64,000 nucleotides of DNA from the NCBI GenBank assembly GCA_001600415.1, contig BCJX01000006.1:1027588-1091587 (forward strand), read 5' to 3'. Made by a program: the position numbers and the translations under genes. How positions within the stretch are numbered: the first letter of the stretch is position 1; each line of letters opens with the position of its first letter. Below are positions 22,544-33,536 of this stretch, in pieces. The notes under the pieces were generated by a model, which saw only the letters and a program-made list of their open reading frames with translations, was not told the DNA's origin and did not search any database. The DNA comes from Pascua guehoae. Its lineage: Eukaryota; Basidiomycota; Tremellomycetes; Trichosporonales; Trichosporonaceae.

Positions 22544-23356
22544 ATGAACACTGCGGTACTCTTCGGACTCGTCGGGCTCCTCGCGGGCTCCTCCTCTGCG
22601 TACCCCGCCACTGCAGATGAACTCAAATGCCGCAGCGGCCCATCGACGGACACGGCAATCGTGCGGATGTACAACATGACCGACGACGTAAAGCTCGAGT
22701 GCCAACTGGAGGGACAAGACATTTTCGGCACCACGATTTGGGACTACACGGTCGACGGGTGCTACGTTTCCGACTACTACATTGAGACGGGATCGAGCGA
22801 CTACGTGATGCCCAAGTGCGAGACGGGTCCACCGGTCGACTGTAACAACGCGTGTACGGACCTCAACGCTGCTGGCCTCGCCCTCATCAAGCGATGGGAG
22901 GGGTTTGTCGCCGCCCCTGCACCGGATCCAGTCGGCCTCCCGACCGTCGGGTACGGCCACTTGTGCCAGCAGACTGATTGCGCAGAGGTCTCGTTCCCCT
23001 TCCCACTCACAGAGGAGACGGCGACACAGCTTCTCAAGCAGGACATCCCCACCTATACGCGCTGCCTGGCAGCCGCCCTCGTGCCGTCCATCACACTCAA
23101 CCAGAACCAGTTTGCCGCCCTCGCGAGCTTTACCTTCAACATGGGCTGCGGCGCAATGCGAGAGTCGGCCCTTATCGACCGCATCAACACGGGCGAGGAC
23201 CCAGCGACTGTTGTCAAGGACGAGTTGCCCAAATGGGTCCACGCAACGCAGGATGGAGAGACCATCGTGCTCCCCGGTCTCGTCAACCGGCGTAACGCCG
23301 AGATCGAGCTGTTCACCACTTCAGATGACAAGCAGGCGTTCCCGAAGTGCGCGTAG
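22544..23356 (+). CDS. Secreted SH3b plus GH24 phage-type lysozyme (copy 1)
   Basis: Hydrolyses bacterial peptidoglycan (muramidase). An intronless frame of 270 residues. The N-terminal 20 residues (MNTAVLFGLVGLLAGSSSAY) are a signal peptide, which decides the start over the in-frame upstream ATG at 22514. Residues about 25-92 form a bacterial-type SH3 (SH3b) cell-wall-binding domain (CRSGPSTDTAIV, WDYTVDGCYVSDYYI). Residues about 105-270 are the GH24 domain of T4-type lysozymes, with catalytic E119 (RWEGF), D128 and T134 (PTVGYGH) at the canonical E-8-D-5-T spacing. Even numbers of cysteines suit secretion. A paralogue lies at 54075-54878. GH24 is typically a phage and bacterial family, so ancient horizontal acquisition is likely (inference). 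Confidence 0.92.
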   Translation: MNTAVLFGLVGLLAGSSSAYPATADELKCRSGPSTDTAIVRMYNMTDDVKLECQLEGQDIFGTTIWDYTVDGCYVSDYYIETGSSDYVMPKCETGPPVDCNNACTDLNAAGLALIKRWEGFVAAPAPDPVGLPTVGYGHLCQQTDCAEVSFPFPLTEETATQLLKQDIPTYTRCLAAALVPSITLNQNQFAALASFTFNMGCGAMRESALIDRINTGEDPATVVKDELPKWVHATQDGETIVLPGLVNRRNAEIELFTTSDDKQAFPKCA

Positions 23357-23674
23357 ACCAAGATCGACCTCGAAGAGCCGCGTGAAGGAGGACGCGGTCA
23401 AGCTATGCTATTGACACGTACACGCCGCAGGCAATGCATAACCTGGGCCAAGTGAAGATGTATGTGCTGCTCCACGCGAGCTATCCCATGGCGAGAATGC
23501 ATGAAACTGGGGCTCGATCGAGTAGCAGACCCTTGTTTCATGGTCTGTTTCGTGCCTGTGAACGCCCTCCTTTAGGTCCCGCCAGCCTTGCTGTGTGAGG
23601 AGACAGAGGGTTACACCAGCAAGACAAACAAGTTGCTTTGCACATCAACCATATCACCGAGCATTGGGGTTGCC
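23357..23674. other. Intergenic
   Basis: 3' flank of the lysozyme gene and 5' flank of the small-exon locus at 23675. Nothing further seen. Confidence 0.4.
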
Positions 23675-24561
23675 ATGTCTCTTCTAGGCCTTCCAGATGA
23701 GGTGAAGTCCTAGGGTTTTCACTCTGTTTGTCTTGCTAATTCTTCACGCAGCTCAACATGGCCATCCGCGCGATCGCGGCCGATAATGACCTCACGGCGT
23801 TGGCTCATGCGGTCGTGTCGTGACGTGCCTCCAGCACAGTAGGCCTACCTTCTGCGGGGATCAAGATGCCTCGGCCGCTAACCTTTGCCATCTCAGCACC
23901 GTGCTCGCACCTTGTGGACGTCTGGCAATGTCGGATGCCGCCAAGCCCTTCAACTACCACTGTGACAGCCACTACCTACCAATAGCCACGGACCTTGGTG
24001 ACTGTGAGACATGAACAAGGCTTACCTATTGGCGTGGTATACGCACGTTGCACATGCCTGTACGTGTTTCACATCATCACTGTGGTAGCTAAATCCCAGG
24101 CCAGTTGCTTTATGAACCTAATGGTCGCCTACCCCGGGGACCTACCGCAGGGGTCATCCATCATGCATTGGGGGCAGCATTCATACCTTACGTGCTCCAC
24201 GTCTTCTGGACTTGCAGTGCGCTGGTGAATCCGAACTGTTGGACTGGCCATGCCTCCGTGGTGATTGGGACCTCCTGACTGGCCCGGATCCTCCTGATGA
24301 GCGAGCATGCGTCGACAACATGGTGTTTGGTGTTTGATTGGCCTAGTCTTGGTCCCCTGTTCGATGATGACAGCTTTACCTCCGAACCTGCCTCATTGGA
24401 CGAGGTCCGCACACCACATGATCAGGTTGTGCGGTCTTGCAGATCACACGGATGACTTTGACTTTGACGAGTTCTTCGCCAGTGCCATCGGAATGTATCC
24501 CCGCAACGCCACATATCCACCTCCCGTGTACTTCACCAGCTGGGGCCTAACTTGGGGGTAG
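23675..24561 (+). CDS. Multi-small-exon locus, unidentified (model incomplete)
   Basis: The first three exons splice well: 23675-23701 (MSLLGLPDE), a 50-nt intron with a CTAAT branch, 23752-23819 (LNMAIRAIAADNDLTALAHAV), then a 77-nt intron with a CTAAC branch and an exon from 23897 (APCGRLAMSDAAKPFNYHCD) to about 23997. The opening LPDEL recalls an F-box start. Further coding-like segments follow: QLLYEPNGRLPRG (from 24100), ESELLDWPCLRGDWDLL (from 24218), FDWPSLGPLFDDDSF (about 24333) and DFDFDEFFASAIGMYP (to 24561). Frames change between the later segments, and I could not find introns that join all of them, so this may be a decayed gene. Confidence 0.4.
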
Positions 24562-25268
24562 GGTCGCTCACAAACGACCAGGCTCCGGAAGGACGTTGGC
24601 AGACGTCTGCAAAGCATTCGAGCCCGTCGCATTTCAGGGCGTTCAGGTCGGCGGTCGTGGTTAGGGGTGCGTGGAATGAGGTAGTCGTCGCATCCCAAGC
24701 GGGATGAGCTCTAATTCAACAGTCGTATCTTAGGACCCGAAGAGCCTCGTACCTCGCACTCGGCAGCAAGCGCCGTAAGGCGACGACTTTGCCTACAAGA
24801 CCCAGGGGATGATGTAGGTCATCAAATCGAACGTTAAAGGCCATGGTGGGTTGAAGGGCAGGACATGTGGCTCGAGACGATGTCCTGTGGAGGTGTATCC
24901 AATGGACCTCGCAAACCCTGATGTAGATCATTGTGATGGGGTTGTGTACGCCGTCCCCTTCTGTCAGAGTGTCTGCTGGGCGTGCTGGCGTGCTGGGCGT
25001 GCTGGGTGTTGTACCTGTCTTAGTTTGGGTCGCCCAAGAATGAGCCACAACCCTGACGTTTCGCTGTGGCGGCGGCGGTCGCACCCGAGTCGGCTATTCC
25101 GACCAGACCTGACCTGATAGATGTTGTCAACGTAGCGTCGCCGCCAAGTGGAGCGAAGCAGCCGCCAACGGGCCGGTCGTGGTACTAGAACTGAATGACA
25201 TGGACTCTGTGACTTTGTGCACTACAACTCACATCACTACACGCTAACTGCTAGCCTCTACCTAAAAA
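24562..25268. other. Intergenic
   Basis: Contains a short GGGCGTGCTG repeat near 24976-25010. The right end is the probable promoter of the gene at 25269. Confidence 0.4.
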
Positions 25269-25826
25269 ATGAGCGAGGGGTGGTCCAACTTCCTTGCGGG
25301 CAAGTCGCCCTCACGACCCACGACACCGGCAATACCGACAAAGCCGTCCTTGTCATTCAGCAAGCGGCTCTCTGGGTCGTCCAAGAGGGCGTCTTGGAGC
25401 GTCCCCTCAACCCCAACAATCACCTCATCTCCGGCAATGACCACCTCTTCCACGATGACCTCGTCCAGCATGCTGGCCGCCCCAACATCCTTGACCCCTC
25501 TGCGGCCCCTGTCCCCATCCCCATCCCCGTCCATGTCGGCCTCGTCGTCGACGACGTCGTTCACGTCGGCCACGCAGATGTCGACAAACTCTCAGACGAC
25601 AGAATCGTTTGCCGTCATCCCGTTCCGGTCCGAGGCCTCGTTCGCCGCGACGACCGATGACGCCGGCCGTTTGGGCAGTCGGAAGGTCAGCCGCAGCACG
25701 GACCTTCTGACGACCACGGCCAACCCCTCGTCAGGGATGCTCACAAAGGCGGCGTTGGTCAAGTTTGGCCGACTGACGGGCCCAAAGGCACGCGGAATGG
25801 ACCTGAGCAGCCCCACACGTAAGTAG
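25269..25826 (+). CDS. Ser/Thr/Pro-rich protein of unknown function
   Basis: A 185-codon frame with strongly biased composition: basic Ser/Pro-rich N-terminus, Ser/Thr tract in the middle, and a more ordered C-terminal segment (ESFAVIPFRSEASFAATTDD, ALVKFGRLTGPKARGMDL). A GTAAGT donor overlaps the last codons (about 25820), so the true C-terminus may lie in a further exon. No domain recognised. The next gene (26002) is on the same strand, but its acetyltransferase domain starts cleanly at its own ATG, so the two are treated as separate. Confidence 0.55.
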   Translation: MSEGWSNFLAGKSPSRPTTPAIPTKPSLSFSKRLSGSSKRASWSVPSTPTITSSPAMTTSSTMTSSSMLAAPTSLTPLRPLSPSPSPSMSASSSTTSFTSATQMSTNSQTTESFAVIPFRSEASFAATTDDAGRLGSRKVSRSTDLLTTTANPSSGMLTKAALVKFGRLTGPKARGMDLSSPTRK

Positions 25827-26001
25827 AGCGTGCTCTGTACCTGCCTCGTATGTCCTGGTGCACAGTGACCTCGTTCTTCTCGCGGCGTACGTGGATCTTG
25901 AAAACAAGCAAGCCTGCGTGTGCAAGGGGGAGCGAGGTAGGGGGGGGGGCAATGAGCGCTTGCAATGTCGTCGAAGAGGAACCCCGGCGTTTGTTTATAT
26001 C

Positions 26002-27507
26002 ATGTCGCTGACCCGCACAGCTCTCACGGTGCACGAACGGTATGCTCTGATGCGACAGAACACGGGCCGCCCACACGCACTCGTGTTTGTGGTGACGTAC
26101 CCACGCTCGGGCAGTCCAGACTGGGACGTGCTCGAGGCGCGTGTCATGGAGCTTCAGGCGCGTCTGCCAAAGCTCTGCGCTCGGGTGGTGGGTGCGGCGA
26201 CGAACCGGCCGGCATTCCGCATGGGTGACGTGCCTTTTGGGGCTGGAGAGATTCTTCAAGGGGGCGTGTACAAGCCCCATGCGTCGGCCAGGGAGGAAGC
26301 AATGTCGGTTTTGCGCAATGAAATGGCGCGGTTCGAGGCTCTCGACTTTCTCGAGGCCCCGCCATGGAGCGTTAGGGTCGTGTACGGGGGGCCGAGCGCG
26401 CCGCGTGAATACGTCGTCTGCGCCTTCAATCACGTGTGGATAGACTACTTTGGCGCTCTCAAGATTGTCCACGCCCTCACGGGGCAATCGCTCAACGACA
26501 CGCCCGACGAGTCAATGGCCCAACCCACGCGCTTTGACGACACGGTCCCCATGACCCCGACGCCACGGTACATTATGCCCATTGCGTTTCGGGAAATTGT
26601 CGTCCCTCGTCTGCCAAAGGTGGCACAGTCAAAGTTTACCAGAACCGACCCGTGGCCAGGGGTGCACGTCGTGCGCTCCCCTTTGGCATGTGGCACGGGG
26701 CTATGCTTCGTTTCCCTGGCCCCCGCCACGGTCCAACAACTCACAGACGTCTCCAAGTCTCGTCGCCTCACACTCCACCCCGTGCTCAAGATGGCATACC
26801 TTGCGAGCGTGTGGAGGGTGTTTGGTTCGTCAATAAACTCAGGAGACCCTACGCTTTGCTGACATAACTTTTTAGGCCCTGGCGCATGCGACCTCGCTCT
26901 CCCATCACACTACCAGACCATGCGTCTCGTGGCAGCGACAAACCGCGACGAGCGCAACCGCTCCCTCGGCCACTCGGCCGTGACCGGCTGCTACGTCTCG
27001 TCGACAGAGTACGGGACCGAGCTCAAGGGCACAGAGCGGTTCTGGGTCGCCACCCGCGACTTGAACAAGTTCATTACCTCAAAGCGCGGTATCGCAGAAG
27101 GACGCATGACGCTCGGGCTCCTGTCGCAGATCCCCGACCCCGAGGTCGACCCCCTCGCGCCAGACTTTGACCCAAAGTCGCCCACGGGCTGGGAGGCGTT
27201 TTTCATCGAGCGTGCTTCTTCCCCAGCCCCCTTCCGTGATAGCCTTGCCATCACAAACTTGGGCGTCACAAAACTGCCAAAGGGCAGCACCGACCTGATG
27301 TGGACCCAGAGCGCGTCGCCATTCGCTCCCGCGTACAATGTCAATCTCGTCGGCCACGAGGGTGGCATCCGCGTCACAGCCGCGTTCCGCGAGGGCGCCG
27401 CAGTGACAATGACCCAGACCAACACGCTGCACTCGGTCTGGGTGCGCGTCATCAATCGTATCATTGACAGTGGTGGTGACCTGACCATTGACGAGTTGGC
27501 AGCGTAA
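26002..27507 (+). CDS. Alcohol acetyltransferase-like enzyme (BAHD/condensation fold)
   Basis: Two exons, 26002-26824 and 26876-27507, with a 51-nt intron (GTTCGT donor, TTTTTAG acceptor), giving 484 residues. It resembles the fungal alcohol acetyltransferase (ATF-type) branch of CoA-dependent acyltransferases: an N-terminal segment ERYALMRQNTG, a catalytic HxxxD in NHVWIDYFGA (residues about 146-150), and a C-terminal half with RLVAATNRDERNRSLGHSA and FGVTKL-like strands. Such enzymes esterify alcohols or other acceptors with acetyl-CoA; the substrate cannot be inferred. The ATG at 26002 is chosen because the upstream in-frame extension is low-complexity. The lack of a perfect GT[A/G] donor makes the exact junction slightly uncertain, but the frame closes only there. 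Confidence 0.8.
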
Positions 27508-27860
27508 GATATGGGATGGCGGTTGGAGGGTGCGACTTGTTTGCAAAGGACGTTTACGAAAGTGTAAAAGAGGTAGTTTAGTATGTGCAGTATAATGTTA
27601 GGGATTTATCGGGCCGCGTTGATCTGACCCGGAACAGTAAGCATTCGGCTGTTGCTTCATGCCCGCTTTGATCAGTTGGCGGACGTTGTCGACGAGAAGA
27701 TGACTATACAGGGCAATCTAGCAGTACAGTATATACAGTTCGAAAGGAGATACAGATGCAGCCCAAGTGATCCACACTCTCTCCCCGGTTTTCTCCACCA
27801 GCACGCGTCCAGTGTAAACTTGACCTTGCTCACCCTCTGGCAGTGGAGAGCTCGATGAAA
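27508..27860. other. Convergent intergenic region
   Basis: AT-richer 3' flanks of the acetyltransferase (plus) and the unknown gene at 27861 (minus). No gene seen. Confidence 0.5.
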
Positions 27861-29072
27861 TCATAGTCGTTCGGTGTTATATGCCGCAAGCGCGGCCGGC
27901 CACCATCCTCCCGGGTTCACCCTGTCGGATTTGATCTGCTTTACCAACTCGCCCGGGGGGTCGTCCCTCCCCACTCTGGCCCACATGGCAGAGTGGTGAT
28001 CACGCACTTCCACGATCAGGTCGTCGACCTCAGGCTCGGGCGGAAAGTCGAACCCTTGCGACAGTGCGTGGGCGAGACGGAACACCACGTCCGAAATTGT
28101 GGCGTCGTTGAAAATAATCTTTGCGTCTTGCACCTCGGACGAGTTGTCAAGGTTCAAAACGTCGATTGCCCCTTCGTGCTTGATCCACGGGGTGGGTACA
28201 ATGCCGTTGGCCTCAAAATGGGCAAGACGGTCCAGGTAGAGTCCCATATACGCTGGGCGGTCAGAATGTTGGTCACAAATGGTAGAGGACGCACATGCAA
28301 AGCGGTAGCGTCGAAGAATGTACGGGTCCAGCTTGCGTTCAAGCTCTTCTGCTTGAACGCATAGCTCCCAAGTCGCACGACTCTCCCACTCCATGCAAAT
28401 GTTGTAACTTGTTCGAGCAACGTACAGTCGCTGCCTCCAAAACGCGATTTCCTCAAATCTTTGAATGAGAATGTCAAACGCGAGAAGCAGGTCTGCCCGA
28501 GACATCTGTGCATTAGTCATTAAAGAATCAGGTGCATTGGGACGTAGTAGACTCACACTGCGTTTGCCGCTGTCGTCCTCCCAATAGAACTCGGTGAAGA
28601 ACAACGGAGCGCGACCGAGCACGCTCGATCCAAACGACGTCTGGTACTCGACGGTGTCGGCCACATATGATTGCGCAAACCACGGCGCCTTGGACTTTGC
28701 AAACGCCACAGGCCCGTTCCATAGTGGATGGTCGTCCCAAACGGGGCTCTTCCTAGGCAGCGCAACAGGGAGAGGCACCGTCACTCGGACCACATCCTCG
28801 TACTTTCGAGCCTCGTACGGCGAGTCGAATGGGTCTTCGTATTCGTCCTGCCGGGGCCGTCGTTCCCAAGGCGGTTTGTATGCAGCATGCATTGGGTCTT
28901 GTATCTCTTCGTCGTTGTGCTTGGTGTCGCTTCCGTCGTAGGCCCTCTCGCCTGGACTGGGACAGGGGATATGGGGGACAGTGTGTGGGTCATGCCCAAG
29001 CCCGTCTCGGTCATCCTGGGAATCCATGTCCGACGAGGGACGGGTGTCGTCTGTTTCGCTTGCTGGACTCAT
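27861..29072 (-). CDS. Unknown conserved-looking protein
   Basis: Minus strand, exons 29072-28557 and 28505-27861. A 51-nt in-frame intron (GTGAGT, branch ACTAATG, CACAG) sits in what otherwise reads as a continuous frame, so a gene finder may retain 17 spurious codons. The product is about 386 residues: an acidic, disordered N-terminus, then an ordered domain with many aromatic residues (PVWDDHPLWNGPVAF, LFFTEFYWEDDSGKR, LAFDILIQRFEEIAFWRQRL, YILRRYRFACASS, VVFRLAHALSQGF). No signal peptide, membrane segment or known domain recognised. Confidence 0.7.
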   Translation of the reverse strand: MSPASETDDTRPSSDMDSQDDRDGLGHDPHTVPHIPCPSPGERAYDGSDTKHNDEEIQDPMHAAYKPPWERRPRQDEYEDPFDSPYEARKYEDVVRVTVPLPVALPRKSPVWDDHPLWNGPVAFAKSKAPWFAQSYVADTVEYQTSFGSSVLGRAPLFFTEFYWEDDSGKRSVSLLRPNAPDSLMTNAQMSRADLLLAFDILIQRFEEIAFWRQRLYVARTSYNICMEWESRATWELCVQAEELERKLDPYILRRYRFACASSTICDQHSDRPAYMGLYLDRLAHFEANGIVPTPWIKHEGAIDVLNLDNSSEVQDAKIIFNDATISDVVFRLAHALSQGFDFPPEPEVDDLIVEVRDHHSAMWARVGRDDPPGELVKQIKSDRVNPGGWWPAALAAYNTERL

Positions 29073-29879
29073 GGTTAACGCAGTGAGACGAGATGAACAA
29101 CAGCATGAATTGTGCGCGGGAGCCCAAGCCCAAAGGCCGAGTTTGACCAAAGGACCGAAAGGCCCGATGTTACGGACACCATATTTGGTTCCGCCTGCCC
29201 CCTTTTGTTTCGTTTCACCCTGACGCCTGAAGCCGAGACCACGGCGCCACCGCCCACACCCCAAAGGCGGTGACAGACTTCTCGTCATGACTTGATGACT
29301 TGATTCACCCTTCCACCGCATTCACCCTTGCTGCTGTTTTGCTCGTGTTTTATGCAGAGTTGCAAACTTCTTGGTTTGTTCCTGCAGCTGTGCCTTTGTA
29401 GGGCACCATCTTCTTGGGCTGTGCCTCGGCAAGGGGCTACCGTTGTAAACTCCTGTTTCGAACAACCGGTGGCGATGCTGACAGGGTAAACTAGCAAACG
29501 AACTCTCCTTGAAGGGCAGTGCAGGTGCTCCATGTTCTGGGTCCTGTCACTGAGAGACGGCTAGTGACACCGCTTCGGATAGCTGGACGTTCGGTAGGGG
29601 TTAGCATCGCCTCGCGGGTGAACGGGAGCGGCAGTGTGCAACGTTTTAAGAGCATTACTCTGAGACGACTTTGTTCTAACGTCATGCATTGCACTGCCTG
29701 TAACACAACAGTTTCATCCACGGCTGCATCTGCTCGTGCACAGCCACATTGTAGTTTATATAATCTGTCCCATCTACGATGGTGCGACAGAACACTACCC
29801 ACTCGTTTCCTCATCTGTAGCTTTCTCGATCACTCCCCACTCGTTTCCTCATCTGTAGCTCTCTCGGTCACTCCCCGCA
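29073..29879. other. Divergent intergenic region
   Basis: Promoters for the genes at 27861-29072 (minus) and 29880-31718 (plus). Immediately before the ATG at 29880 a phrase of about 30 bases (CACTCGTTTCCTCATCTGTA core) occurs twice, at about 29798 and 29838. Confidence 0.5.
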
Positions 29880-31718
29880 ATGGACAACTACATCGACTTC
29901 CAGCGTCGCGCGATGAGCCTGGAACGGCAGCGGCAACCCGCATTTGCCGCGACTCTCGTAATGTCACCTGAGAGCGTGGCCTTCCGGACACCCAAACCAG
30001 CTGCTACCATGCTCGGCAGCGACCCTGGTCAACAGTTCCTCCTACAGCTCGAACGATCGGCGCGGCAATCTCGGCAACGTCAGCGAGGTCTCCAGTCACA
30101 ATGATTTGGATGGCACTATCCTCGACCAACCTCAGGCGGACTCGAGCCGCATCGACCACCAGCCGGACCCCGACTGGGGCCAAGACAACCAGGATGGATC
30201 CAACGACCTCACGGGCTCCATCCAGCAGACCGAGCCCGCACCGTCGGGGCCCACGAAAACAACCGGTAGCGCAGGCCATGGCCGCAGCGCCAACGCAGGA
30301 ACCCAGCCGAATCGAGCCGACAGTGCTGGGCATTCAGGCGCGACCAGACGCAAGTCTTCACGCACTACCACACCTCGGAGGAGCGGAACAGGAAATCGCC
30401 CGACGACATTTGGAATGTGAGACAGCTGCCTGTTTATTACTCGTGATCACCTCATTGACAATGTCCCAGCACACCCGGAGACGACGCTCCTCTGAGCTGT
30501 GCTTCGCAGAAGATGAATGCGGGGTTCCGCATGGCAAACGCCATTCACAATAGCGTCAAGAGTCTGGCCCGCGATCTTTGTTCCATCGGCCGGCGTGTTC
30601 GCCAGAATATTGAGGCGACACCACCTGGCGCACCGCCACTCCCAGAGGCCGCGATCGATCCCCATATCCTTGCAACCTACGATCTCACAGTGGGGCTAGA
30701 GGAGTTATTGTCTCAGCTCGTCAGCAAGTTCTTTAGTGGACACAAGAACCTCAAGAACGCTGCCAACTCCGCTATCACCGAAACGGAGAGGGGAGATTTC
30801 ATGGCACGGGCGCGAGTCGCGGTAAAGGACGCCAAGGAACTCATTCAAGACCTCGGTTCTTACGTCCACGCCCTGTCAAACCATTTGGCGGCAGCTGCGT
30901 GGCAGGCACGTACCGTCCTCGACACCACCGATCCCAGAGTCGAGCGCCTCGACCACATGGTCAAGCGGTGTGACAGCCTCGTACCACTTGCTGTGTCACT
31001 GGCCAATTTTACCTTCCCGTCGTTGGCCGAGGACAAGGAAGTTGATTGGGAGACTTTTGATCCATTGACATGGCCGACGGCGTGGCCCACTTGCGATCCA
31101 GTCTGGTACCTTGCCCGAGTTTTGAGCAAGTCCTTGAAAAACTGTGAGTGCGCCACCACTATTTCTGTCATGCCATGGTGCAAGGAACTGACATGATCTC
31201 AGATAGGGCTCTCACTTGCGCTGTTGTGCTTGCCGTGACCATTTGGGCCACAGTTGCGAATTGGTCGTAAGTTTCCCATTGACGTGTTCATAAAGCATAA
31301 AGCTCACATCAGCAACATGCCCGCGTCAATGCAACTCCCGCTCGTGGGCTTTTGCATCGGCATTCTCAACCAGCTCAGCTGTGTCTGCGCCGACACCGAG
31401 CCCGTCACCGACACGTCCTGGCTCGAAATGTGGTCGCGCTTCAACATTGTCAAGGCGTTTGCTGATGCGGTCCAAGCGGCCAAGCCTGCGGCCGCGACTG
31501 AAAAGAAGGCAGACACGACGGGGACGTCAGGAGCCACGGAAACCAACGCGACGCAGCAGGCGGTTGCGTCGGGTGCGCTCCTGATCGACCCAAGGACGTT
31601 TCAGCGGACACAGCGACAGAGGTCTTTCGATCCAGAGTTGGGGGTCAACCCCCCTTTACCGCTGCATCTTAGCTCTGGCAGGGCGCAGGCCGGGAGGGCT
31701 GGAGCGAGTAAGGTGTAG
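29880..31718 (+). CDS. Five-exon protein of unknown function with membrane segments
   Basis: Exons 29880-29957, 30001-30416, 30470-31143, 31203-31266 and 31313-31718. Introns are 43, 53, 59 and 46 nt, and all phases agree, giving 545 residues. The N-terminal quarter is low-complexity and polar. The middle (exon 3, residues about 165-390) is helical, with SVKSLARDLCSIGRRVRQNI and VGLEELLSQLVSKFFSG. Exon 4 encodes a hydrophobic stretch (ALTCAVVLAVTIWATVANW) and exon 5 begins with a second one (LPLVGFCIGIL), so a hairpin membrane anchor is likely. The C-terminus is charged and disordered. No family recognised. Read without splicing, the locus looks like several unrelated short frames. Confidence 0.7.
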
Positions 31719-31724
31719 AGTGAG

Positions 31725-31815
31725 TGTAGCATTTAGCTTGCAAATTGTAGCAAGAGTGTAGCATTTAGTACTTTGTAGCAAGAGTGTAGCATTTAGCAAA
31801 TCATAGCAAATATAA
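31725..31815. repeat. GTAGCAAGAGTGTAGCATTTAG imperfect repeat
   Basis: About three copies of a 30-bp-scale unit containing TGTAGCATTTAG, immediately after the stop codon at 31718. Probably 3' untranslated. Confidence 0.8.
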
Positions 31816-31973
31816 TGTACCACAGCCACTAACAAGCTGACGAGCAAACTATTCCGCTGGCATCAATGCTGTTAGTCAAAAGACGGTGTATCGTGACCAG
31901 TGACTGTAGCTCAAGAAGCGAGTCACGAATTGTTCCCAGCTACAGTGTCCTCTGTAATTGGCGCGATCGCCTA

Positions 31974-33145
31974 TCATCCAGCCATTAGATCCGTTAGATG
32001 AGCCCCAGCTGCCGAGCCCCCGCATGGAGATGCACATCCCACACCTAAACGGTGCGTCAACGCGACTCTCCCCCCGCCAACTCGACTCACCGAGCAGTAC
32101 TCATCGTACGCCGCGGGCCAGGAACCCAGGACGGGAGCAAGGCCGCCGAGCTCGCGCCGCCACGCGTCGAGTGTGAGGTATCGCACCGATTCGCCGAGTT
32201 TCTCACACGTGGCACGAGCGAGCGCGTGGTGGCCATAGGGTACATCGGCCTCGTACATCCAGTACTCGACCAGGCGGTCGTGGAAGCGGCGCAGCGATTC
32301 CGCGCCGTGGTCGGGGAACAGGGCGGTGTCGCCGTCGCCGTCGGCTTGGTCTCGAGCCCACCAGGGCCGGTCGCGACAGGCGCCCAGGTGTGCCCGGGGA
32401 TAGCATTGACGCCGACAAACGTGAGAGACCCGCCGGTTTCGAGGAGTGGCACGAGGGCGCCGACGAGCTCGCGCATAAAGTCCAACCCGCCGTCTTCCGC
32501 GTCGACGTGCGGGTCGGGCCAGAAGACGATAGTGGCGTCGCGCAGCTCGTGGCGTGGTAGCACGAGGTCTTGGCCGTCCGTGCCCAACCCCCACCGGATA
32601 TGCAGGACGTACCGCTCCGTGCGGGGCGGGAGGGCGATGCAGTACATGTCGTGTTCGAGCGCACGTGGATCCGACCGTGCGCGCCGTGCTGCCACGCCTA
32701 GATCCGACATGCAGATGTAGTCTGCAACCGTGGTCGCGGGGGTCGCAATGGGCGTCGCTGGTGCCAGGTTGAAGCGGCGCAGGATTGCGAGGCTAGTGGA
32801 CCCCTCTACAGCGGGCGGCACATGAATCTTGACACGTTCGAGAGTCAGCTCGGACTCGTTTGCCTCCCCATTGTCGAATGACTCTGCAAACACGTCCAGG
32901 ACTTCGACCTCGCCCTCCGAAAAGCCTGGTCGGCCAACACTGTCGCTCTGCCCCCTGGTACCAGGAGGAGGGACGAGCCTCGGTGCGCCATCGGTCCCGC
33001 AAACAAGTGCAGCATGCACGAACGGTGCTTCATCAGCGCTCACTTGAAGCGACCTGCATGCCGCGCGCAAGGCGTCAACTGTCGCGTCCGGCAAGGGGGC
33101 CGTGATATGGCCGATCACGCTTGCCTCAAAGTCGGGCAGGGACAT
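31974..33145 (-). pseudogene. Dispersed-family protein with internal frameshift
   Basis: From ATG at 33145 the minus strand reads MSLPDFEASVIGHITAPLPD, then a long strand-rich region (YVLHIRWGLGTDGQ, ELRDATIVFWPDP, LTFVGVNAIPGHTW). Near 32370-32400 the coding signal moves to another frame, which continues ALFPDHGAESLRRFHDRLVE, then ESVRYLTLDAWRRELG. No donor/acceptor pair I tried gives the required length, so this is either a single-base indel (pseudogene) or a sequencing error. The tail motif TLDAWRRELG corresponds to HDEYRERVG of the 771-2111 gene. A GTGAGT donor at about 32090 (after DEYCS) suggests a short last exon beyond the frame end. Function unknown. Confidence 0.55.
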
Positions 33146-33536
33146 TACGTAAGCGGTGGCAAACAGCCAGGAAAGGTGGGGATGGGGTTGCAGGGCCTTG
33201 GTTTATATAGCCGGTATTTTCGTCAGAGCAGACTGGCCTCATTCGCACTTGGGGTCAAAAAAGTCAGGTGGCAGAAGCAAAGTTGCCTTGAGCTGCACGT
33301 CTCGACTAACAATCCAAGTCAGCTCGGTGACGCAGCGTGGGCGTGAGCGTGAGCTGTGGCCAGGCTTCCTGGCAAGACGCGCACCGAGGGAGGTAAAAGT
33401 CGAACTAGCCCCCGTTCTAGGCAAGACAGTAGTGCGCTGCGCACTGGGCGCGCTGCTACCAGCGACCAAGTCACACCACCCGAGATACCCACAATGAATG
33501 CTCTCTGCTCTACCATGTACCGATTACAATGCGCGC
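33146..33536. other. Intergenic
   Basis: 5' flank of the gene at 31974-33145 and 3' flank of the nucleotidase gene. Nothing supported. Confidence 0.4.
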
